10,620 bases of DNA from an uncultured Clostridia bacterium (GTDB lineage Bacteria; Bacillota; Clostridia; TANB77; CAG-508), in contig CAKPOA010000024.1 of NCBI GenBank assembly GCA_934169575.1, positions 1 through 10,620 on the forward strand. Reading direction: 5' to 3'. The notes below the pieces were generated by a model that worked only from the letters and a program-made list of their open reading frames with translations, did no database searches and had not been told where the DNA came from. This document shows positions 1 to 4,851 of the stretch, piece after piece. Numbering within the stretch: the stretch's first letter is position 1; each line of letters starts with the position of its first letter. The translations under genes were made by a program, and so were the position numbers.

Positions 1-795
1 AATGTCTACTCTACAAACTATGTAAATCCTCCAATTCCAGAAGGATATAAGCATGTCTGTGGAGAATGGAACAATGGATTTGTAATTGAAAGATGTTCTG
101 ATGGAAGCCAGTTTGTATGGATTCCTGTTGGAAGTATCGACTCTAATGGAACACTTGATGGAGAACATTTTTCGGAAAAATTCGGCAGACGGAATTATAT
201 GAACAATGAATTTTCGGATGATGAATACGATGAAGCTTTAAATGATGAACTGCTTGAACAACTTGAAAGTGTTAAGAAATATGGGGGATTTTATATTTCT
301 CGTTATAACATTTCCAAAAGTTCAGAAGAAAAACCACAGTCGGTAAAAGGCGTTATGCCGTGGGTAAACATCAATTTTGATGATGCCAAGAAGGTTGCAT
401 CCACTATCGAAGATAATGAAGCAGTTAAGAGTCATCTGACTTTTGGTGCAGAATATGATTCGGTATTGGAATGGTTTATCAAAACGGAAGTTAAAACTCT
501 TACTGAAATTGTAGAGGACTCTACTGAATGGGGCAACCATTGGAATACAGAGAATTCTCCGAAGAAAGTAGTTGAAACAGGAAGCAGAGAAGAATGGTGT
601 GCTAATAACATCTACGACTTTGCAGGTAATGTAGATGAATGGACACAAGAACAGAACGAAAGTTCACGTCGTGTTATCCGTGGTGGCTTTTGCATCTATG
701 GTGGAGACAATTATCCTGTCGCCTATCGCTTTTACCACGATCCTAGTTACAGCTATAACCGCACTGGTTTTCGTGCCACGCTTTATATTAAGTAG
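1..795 (+). CDS. DGR target-like protein, FGE/SUMF1 (C-type lectin fold) domain, 5' end missing
   Basis: The frame is open from the first base of the window, so this is the C-terminal ~264 residues of a longer protein and the ATG at 199 is internal. The upstream part has the FVWIPVG motif typical of FGE-sulfatase-like domains. The later part has WCANNIYDFAGNVDEWT, then RVIRGG and a GFRATLYIK end, which is the core and finish of this fold. Proteins of this type often carry a pilin-like N-terminus in AT-rich gut Firmicutes and serve as ligand-binding targets of diversity-generating retroelements; that N-terminus would lie outside the window. The stretch between RVIRGG and GFR has the codon pattern of a DGR variable region, and an avd-like remnant lies just downstream. 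Base composition is clearly more GC-rich than the rest of the window, which suggests transfer. It contains one in-frame CGG at 190-192 that must be read as an ordinary sense codon. Ligand and location are unknown; catalysis is unlikely. Confidence 0.8.
   Translation, partial: NVYSTNYVNPPIPEGYKHVCGEWNNGFVIERCSDGSQFVWIPVGSIDSNGTLDGEHFSEKFGRRNYMNNEFSDDEYDEALNDELLEQLESVKKYGGFYISRYNISKSSEEKPQSVKGVMPWVNINFDDAKKVASTIEDNEAVKSHLTFGAEYDSVLEWFIKTEVKTLTEIVEDSTEWGNHWNTENSPKKVVETGSREEWCANNIYDFAGNVDEWTQEQNESSRRVIRGGFCIYGGDNYPVAYRFYHDPSYSYNRTGFRATLYIK
670..780 (+). other. Candidate DGR variable region (VR) at the 3' end of the target gene
   Basis: Between conserved RVIRGG (670-687) and GFR (766-774) lies a run rich in Phe, Tyr, Cys, His, Asp, Asn and Ser. 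The residues that look variable are almost all encoded by NNY codons (ttt, tgc, atc, tat, tat, ttt, tac, cac, gat, tac, agc, tat, aac, cgc, act). That is what adenine-directed mutagenesis of AAY codons in a template repeat would leave. No matching template repeat is visible in the window, so the assignment rests on position, fold and codon pattern. Confidence 0.6.
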
Positions 796-840
796 CACTG
801 ACCACTGTAAAACTATCCTAATTTGTTTCTAAACACAGAT

Positions 841-885
841 AGAAGGAGAGAACTTTGAAATTTCAGAGTCTCTTCTTCTTTTTTT
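841..885 (+). terminator. Rho-independent terminator after the DGR target gene
   Basis: The arm at 841-851 pairs with 869-879 over 11 positions (one G-U). The interior 853-858 pairs with 863-868, giving an almost continuous hairpin with a tiny loop. A run of seven T (879-885) follows. It lies 46 bases after the target gene stop and before the avd remnant. Confidence 0.85.
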
Positions 886-903
886 GAAAGGGGGATATAT
901 GAG

Positions 904-1089
904 ATGGAAAAAAACAAAGATAACAGATTGGTAATAATAGTAAAAATAGAAAAGTATATTGAATATATGCTTACAATATTACTTAAACTTCCAAGAACAG
1001 AAAAATTTAGTATAGGAACAGAAGTAAAGACAAGTATGTATGAAATGCTAAAAAATATTCTTTTAGCAAGTAAAATAGAAAAGAAACAA
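904..1089 (+). pseudogene. avd: Truncated DGR accessory variability protein (Avd-like, four-helix bundle)
   Basis: The ATG at 904 follows a GGGGGA ribosome binding site (about 890-894). The first ~62 residues resemble Avd/bAvd: an IEKYIEYMLTILLKLPRTEK helix, then EVKTSMYEMLKNILLASK, matching the usual pattern of a helix, a P-R/K-S/T-E-K turn and an EI/VK-S-Y-L-I/L helix. Family members are about 110-130 residues with four helices; only the first two are present. Avd forms a pentameric barrel that works with the DGR reverse transcriptase in mutagenic retrohoming. The frame stays open to 1185, but the last ~31 residues (SNFSS onward) are antisense to another gene and do not look like Avd. The junction is therefore near 1089. 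No reverse transcriptase gene follows, so the system is presumably dead unless supplied in trans. It could instead be another four-helix-bundle protein of the same superfamily, but the DGR-like neighbour favours Avd. Confidence 0.65.
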
Positions 1090-1311
1090 TCCAATTTTTC
1101 ATCCATAGTATTTGATTCTTTGGCAGTACATACAAGTTCTATTAATTGTGTATATATTGTTTTCAATTTATCAAAATCTTCATAACTCATTATTGCAAAT
1201 TCATATAATTTATCTCCAATATTATATTCAAAATCATGAGTAGCACCAAAAAACTCTCCGATCATTTTTTATTACAATTTTATTATTCTTAAGTGTAAAA
1301 TTAGTTATCAT
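1090..1311 (-). pseudogene. Unrecognised element gene, antisense, with a +1 shift at CGG and a lost 3' end
   Basis: On the minus strand an ATG at 1311-1309 follows a GGAGG with 10-nt spacing. It reads MITNFTLKNNKIVIKND for 17 codons and meets CGG at 1260-1258. The zero frame then stops after seven more codons (TGA). Skipping the C gives GEFFGATHDFEYNIGDK followed by a long open frame with an acidic, charged composition typical of a soluble protein. Toward 1090 the sequence becomes the complement of the avd-like gene, so the native C-terminus is lost. The open frame continues as antisense of avd to 813, but that part is hydrophobic and probably not native. I do not recognise the family. An alternative start at 1265 would avoid the shift but lacks a good ribosome binding site. 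The gene diverges from the recombinase unit. Confidence 0.45.
1252..1263 (-). other. Putative +1 frameshift site, GAT CGG AGA (minus strand)
   Basis: The CGG codon occupies 1260-1258 on the minus strand. Skipping the base at 1260 gives GGA GAG TTT and opens the downstream frame; staying in frame gives a TGA after seven further codons. The Gly resulting from GGA parallels the sites at 2447 and 9799. Confidence 0.5.
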
Positions 1312-1389
1312 ATCAATGTTTCCTCCATTTTCAAAAATAGAATATAGCTATTTCAATTTTTAATTTATCTATAGACTTGCAAAAAAGTA

Positions 1390-1418
1390 TTTACAACACT
1401 TTTTAAGGCTCTTATAAT
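1390..1418 (+). promoter_or_regulatory. Candidate sigma-A promoter for the leader and recombinase unit
   Basis: TTTACA (1390-1395, one mismatch to consensus) and a perfect TATAAT (1413-1418) are separated by 17 bases. Transcription would start near 1425 and read a ~265-nt untranslated leader before the small gene at 1691. Confidence 0.6.
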
Positions 1419-1424
1419 AAAAAT

Positions 1425-1690
1425 CGCAAGTAGAAAATAGCACGTGTAAATAATTATTTTCTATCACAGTATAGCACATTGAAAATTGAATAGCAAACTA
1501 CAAGCACAGATAATGAAACTTTCGTCTGGCTAATGTGATGTGAAGGGGCGATTCTCTAAAAAGAGGAATGAGGGCAAATCTCATATGGGATTAAATCCAC
1601 TTGTGGTTTTTAAATTGATAAGACATAGAAGAGTGTATTGTATAAAGTAAGGAAAAATTGGAAATAATTACAACTAAAGGAGTGAGATTT
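1425..1690 (+). promoter_or_regulatory. Structured, gene-free leader upstream of the small basic protein and recombinase
   Basis: This stretch has no convincing gene and is less AT-rich around 1500-1620 than its flanks. Consecutive local hairpins can be drawn. TAGAAAATA at 1431-1439 pairs with TATTTTCTA at 1455-1463. ATTCTCT is followed, after AAAA, by AGAGGAAT around 1550. ATGAG is followed by CTCAT around 1570, and CCACTTGTGG around 1600 is self-complementary. The succession resembles a conserved mobile-element leader, possibly regulatory RNA, but I cannot assign a known class. It ends in an AAGGAG ribosome binding site for the ATG at 1691. Confidence 0.4.
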
Positions 1691-1828
1691 ATGCAAGAAA
1701 GAAAAGAAAAGAAAAAGTATAAAAAGAAAAACAATTTTAAAATAAATATTATATTTAATGAAAAAGGAGAAACATTAGAGAAAATAATAGAAAGAGCATT
1801 TGGAAATTATTGTCTGAAGAAAAATTAA
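1691..1828 (+). CDS. Small basic protein (45 aa) upstream of the serine recombinase
   Basis: The ATG at 1691 follows AAGGAG with good spacing, and the frame ends at TAA 1826-1828. The first ~17 residues are mainly Lys/Arg/Glu. The rest reads INIIFNEKGETLEKIIERAF, then GNYCLKKN. Short proteins with a basic N-terminus and a NEKGE(T/S)-x-(E/D)-x-(I/L)-(I/V)-E motif are, from memory, common just upstream of large serine recombinases in clostridial mobile elements; their role is not known to me. The gene is 99 bases from the recombinase start and is probably transcribed in the same direction from the promoter at 1390. An 11-bp inverted repeat lies between the two. Confidence 0.6.
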   Translation: MQERKEKKKYKKKNNFKINIIFNEKGETLEKIIERAFGNYCLKKN

Positions 1829-1848
1829 AGTAAAATAATGGTATTTAG

Positions 1849-1895
1849 TGAGATAATATGTTATAATAGTTGCAAAGAGTATCAATATTATCTCA
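1849..1895 (+). promoter_or_regulatory. Extended -10 promoter flanked by an 11-bp perfect inverted repeat
   Basis: TGAGATAATAT (1849-1859) and its exact complement ATATTATCTCA (1885-1895) bracket an extended -10 element, TGTTATAAT (1859-1867). No good -35 is visible at the right distance, which is acceptable for extended -10 promoters. The arrangement suits an operator controlling the recombinase, or a hairpin ending transcription of the small gene. Confidence 0.5.
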
Positions 1896-1927
1896 TTATC
1901 TTTAAATAGCATAAGAAGGAGGTAAAA

Positions 1928-3557
1928 GTGAGCTATACAATAATGAATAATATTGATTATAAAGTAGGCATATATATAAGGCTTTCAAGAGAAGATGAAG
2001 AAAAAGAAAAATATCAAGAAAGTGAAAGTATTGGAAACCAAAGAACTTTGCTAATGCAATACATAAAAGAAAACAAACTAAACTTTATATCAGAGTACGT
2101 TGATGATGGTGTAAGTGGTACAAGTTTTGATAGACCTGCATTTAATAGAATGATAGCAGATATTGAAGCAAGTAAAATCAATATGGTAGTAACGAAAGAC
2201 TTATCAAGACTAGGTAGAAATTATGTGCAATCAGGATTATACATTGAAACATATTTTCCAGAACATGAAGTAAGGTTTGTTGCAATATTAGACAATATAG
2301 ATACGGCTTATGATACATCAAACAATGATATAGCACCATTTAAATCAATATTAAATGAAATGTATGCAAAAGATACATCAAAGAAAATAAATAGTGTATT
2401 ACAATCAAAAAGAAATCTTGGAGAATATTTAGGAACAGCGCCTTTTCGGCTATAAAAAAGATCCAGAAAATAAATACCATTTAATAATAGATGAAGAAGC
2501 AGCAAATGTAATAAAACTAATATATGAAAAATATTTAGCAGGGTTTGGTACAATGCAAATAGCAGATTATTTAAGTAAAAAGAAGATTCCAATTCCATCA
2601 GATTATAACAAGAGAAAAAGGGGAACAAAATCTTTAACTTATGGACTATGGCAACAATCTACAGTAAGATTTATTCTTTCAAATGAAATTTATACAGGAA
2701 CAGTTATACAAGGAAAAAGAAAGAAAGTAAGTTTTAAATCTAAAAAATTTATAGATTTACCAGAAGAAGATTGGATAAAAGTAGAAAATATGCACGAAGC
2801 TATTATAAGTAAAGAGGATTTTGAAAGAGCAAAAAAAGTAATTCAAGCAACTAAAGGCTCAAGAGTAGTTCAAAATGATTACTTATTTAAGGGATTACTT
2901 AGATGTTATGATTGCAAAGGATATATTGGAATAAGAAGTCCAGATAAAAACGGAAATATCTATGGTAGATGCCAAAGATATGGAAGGTTTGGAAAATTTG
3001 ATGTATGTTCACCACACAATTTTAATTATCAAGTTTTTGAAGAACAAATGCTAGAAGTTTTAAGAGAAGTTTGTAAAGAATATACCAATACAAAAAAACT
3101 AGAAGAAATTGCAAAACAAACAAGAACAAAACAATCAAAAGAAATAGATATAAAAAAACAAATAGAATCTTTTAAACAGCAGGTAGAGAGTGAAACTAGA
3201 AAGTTGGAAGTAATGTATGATGATAGACTGGCAGGAATTATAACACTTGAGGAATATATGAAAAATGCAAATAGAATAAAAGAATTGGTTAGAGGATATG
3301 AACAAAACATCAAAGAGCTTGAACAAGAGCTATCAGGAGAAAGTGATAAGACAAAAAATGATAATAGATTAGATAATTTGATAGAAGAGTTTCTTAATAT
3401 GGAGAAACCAACAAAAGAAATAATTAGAGAATTTATAGAAAAAATTGAAATTCATAGCGACAAGCAAGTTGATATTTATTTCAATTTTAAACCATTACAA
3501 GATTTAAATAATAATTTTATATGTGCTAGAAAAGAATATGAGAAAAAAGTAGGATAG
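1928..3557 (+). CDS. Large serine recombinase (resolvase/invertase N-domain, recombinase and zinc-ribbon domains), +1 frameshifted
   Basis: The GTG start at 1928 follows AAGGAGG with 5-nt spacing and is preferred over the ATG at 1943. The N-terminal catalytic domain has YIRLSRED with the expected nucleophile Ser20, then DDGVSGTSFDRP and DLSRLGRNYVQSG. Around 2447 the zero frame reads CCT TTT CGG CTA TAA. Skipping one C gives PFGYKKDPENK, the conserved start of the recombinase domain, and the rest of the gene is intact. A zinc-ribbon region (LLRCYDC, then CQRYG and VCSPH) and a long Lys/Glu-rich coiled coil follow. The restored protein is ~542 residues, normal for TndX-type recombinases that excise and insert elements through a circular intermediate. 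Its stop abuts a truncated host gene, as expected when the integrase lies at the element's end. The frame break is either a disabling insertion or a programmed shift; the absence of any other damage and the two similar sites in the window favour the second. Confidence 0.85.
2444..2458 (+). other. Putative +1 frameshift site in the recombinase, TTT CGG CTA TAA
   Basis: The zero frame ends at TAA 2453-2455, two codons after the CGG (2447-2449). Skipping C2447 yields GGC TAT AAA, restoring the Gly-Tyr that related recombinases carry at this point. The P-site codon UUU can also re-pair with UUC in the +1 frame, so simple tRNA-Phe slippage in front of a slow CGG codon is possible here. Confidence 0.65.
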
Positions 3558-4064
3558 AAAAAATGTCCACAACAACAATACACACATGGTGCAATTTGGG
3601 CAATTATTGCTGAGACAATGCTTGGATTTGGAGATAAAGCAACAGAATTATACAAGATGGTTAATCCAATAGAACACAGCAAAAATAAGCAACTTGCAGA
3701 TAAATTTAAGGTTGAACCATTTTCTATTCCTGCTGATATATATGGTGCTGGTGATTTGATTGGTCGTGGTGGTTGGACTTGGTATACTGGTTCTAGTAGT
3801 TGGTATTATGTTACTGGTATTGAATATATTTTGGGAATAAAAATTAAAAATAATGTACTTTATTTTGAACCTTGTGTTTCTAAAGATTGGAAAGAGTTTT
3901 CTGCTAGATATAAATTTAAAAATAGTGTGTATAATATTAAATTTATAAATCAGTTTGGAAAAAATACTGGTGTACAAAAAGTTATTCTTAATGGTGAAAC
4001 TGTGGAAAATAAAATTGTCCTTGATGGAAGCGGTAAGATTTTTAATATTGAGGTTATAATGTAA
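3558..4064 (+). pseudogene. C-terminal fragment of a GH94 / cyclic beta-1,2-glucan synthase (NdvB-like) protein
   Basis: Reading from 3561 there is no start codon, and the sequence begins directly after the recombinase stop. It contains PQQQYTHGAIWAII, VNPIEHS, ADIYG and GRGGWTWYTGSSSWY, the signature C-terminal part of GH94 phosphorylases and the phosphorylase domain of NdvB-type cyclic glucan synthases. A beta-rich tail follows. These enzymes cleave or make beta-linked oligoglucans using phosphate. Only about 165 residues of a protein normally 800 to >2500 long remain, so this piece cannot be active. It is in the same frame as the recombinase, separated only by one TAG (3555-3557). I infer that the element integrated into this gene and that the 5' portion lies beyond the element's left end, outside the window. 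The ATG at 3618 is internal to the conserved domain, not a real start. Confidence 0.8.
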
Positions 4065-4088
4065 AAACTCAGTTTAGGCTGAGTTTTT
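4063..4088 (+). terminator. Terminator of the GH94 fragment, overlapping its stop codon
   Basis: AAAAACTCAG (4063-4072), a six-base loop, and CTGAGTTTTT (4079-4088) form a perfect 10-bp stem with a T-run. The A-run on the other side means it could also work on the minus strand. Confidence 0.85.
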
Positions 4089-4208
4089 ATATATTGGGTA
4101 ATAAAATTTAAAAAAGGTTTCACATTTTGGCTATTGAACTTTTATTATATATAATGAAAAAAATATTTATCGATGAAAATAAAAGAATAGCTGTAATATA
4201 TAAAATAA

Positions 4209-4244
4209 AAAAATAGACTTTGTTTTAATACAAGGTCTATTTTT
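4209..4244 (+). terminator. Second terminator in the 4089-4296 intergenic stretch
   Basis: A 14-nt arm at 4209-4222 pairs with 4231-4244 (one G-U) around an eight-base loop, with A-run and T-run at the two ends, so it can be bidirectional. Its presence 120 bases after another terminator suggests a lost gene between them. The only frame there is 20 codons from an ATG at 4154 with no ribosome binding site. Confidence 0.8.
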
Positions 4245-4296
4245 AACATTGTTTTTTTAAAATCATATGATATAGAAAAGATAATGGAGAAAGTTT

Positions 4297-4602
4297 ATGA
4301 TTTATTATATTTTAAATACAATTTTGTGGACTTTAGCTTTTTATGGAATTATAGAACTTGTGAAAGAAATTTTTGATTCAGTTTATAAATCTAAAAAAGA
4401 AAATTTAATAATTTTTGTGAAAAATGAAGAAGAAAATATAGAATGGAAAATAAGAAAATTGTTAATAAAAATAAAATTAGAAAATATAAAAAATATTGAA
4501 AAAATTATAATTATAGACTTAGGGTCTGAAGATAAAACAAAAGAAATCTTAGAAAAATTTGAAAAAGATTATGCGATTGTTAAATTAGTAGAAATAAAAT
4601 AA
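4297..4602 (+). CDS. Small membrane-anchored protein with a GT2-like nucleotide-binding half-domain
   Basis: The ATG at 4297 has GGAG seven bases upstream. Residues 1-22 are a hydrophobic membrane segment (YYILNTILWTLAFYGIIEL), followed by a charged region. The C-terminal half has LIIFVKNEEENIE and IIIIDLGSEDKTKEILEKF. These resemble the first two strands and the D-x-G-S-x-D-x-T motif of family 2 glycosyltransferases, but the ~100-residue length leaves out the rest of such an enzyme. Short proteins of this design occur in many Clostridia without a known role. The gene stands alone: a terminator lies before it and a separate promoter precedes the next gene. It is probably an intact small gene; catalytic activity is unlikely. 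Confidence 0.65.
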   Translation: MIYYILNTILWTLAFYGIIELVKEIFDSVYKSKKENLIIFVKNEEENIEWKIRKLLIKIKLENIKNIEKIIIIDLGSEDKTKEILEKFEKDYAIVKLVEIK

Positions 4603-4672
4603 TACATATTAAATTTTAAAATTATCCAGTAGTTACTAGTCAGCCACAAAGAGATTTAAACCTAAATATGTG

Positions 4673-4692
4673 TATGAAATTATTTTTTCATA
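4673..4692 (+). terminator. Weak AT-only hairpin, possible terminator of the 4297 gene
   Basis: TATGAAA (4673-4679) pairs perfectly with TTTCATA (4686-4692), and a T-rich stretch follows at 4701-4710. The stem has only one G-C pair and the T-run is displaced, so function is doubtful. Confidence 0.3.
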
Positions 4693-4725
4693 AAGTTAAT
4701 CTATTTTTTTGTTAAAAAAAACTGA

Positions 4726-4754
4726 TTGACTTTGGTGGAAAAATGTGGTACAAT
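4726..4754 (+). promoter_or_regulatory. Sigma-A promoter of the rnj-gltX unit
   Basis: TTGACT (4726-4731) and TACAAT (4749-4754) are separated by exactly 17 bases, with a TG one base before the -10 (extended -10). Transcription would start near 4761, leaving a leader of about 90 nt before the ATG at 4852. Confidence 0.85.
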
Positions 4755-4851
4755 AAAAAAGGTGTTATAAGAGATTAAATATTTATTTGAAAGTTGAAAA
4801 TTGATTATACATTTTCAACTTAATTTATTTGTAGAAGGGAAGAATATAAAA

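Noticed and set aside
190..192. In-frame CGG in the DGR target gene as another shift site.
   Set aside because: The +1 frame hits TGA at 200-202 while the zero frame continues with family-typical sequence, so CGG is read as an ordinary codon here. It counts against the CGG hypothesis unless the gene is foreign and not expressed.
813..1089. Minus-strand open frame continuing through the avd region (hydrophobic, Phe/Ile/Ser-rich).
   Set aside because: It is the complement of the avd-like gene and terminator. The composition is that of an antisense shadow, not a membrane protein.
1090..1185. Plus-strand end of the avd ORF (SNFSS to KSS).
   Set aside because: Complement of the antisense gene and unlike any Avd C-terminus; treated as read-out past the breakpoint.
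3618..4064. The 148-codon ORF from ATG 3618 as a complete gene.
   Set aside because: Conserved GH94 residues start upstream at 3564 without a start codon and there is no ribosome binding site at 3618; it is a fragment.
4154..4216. 20-codon frame between the two terminators.
   Set aside because: No ribosome binding site, and its end lies inside the terminator stem.
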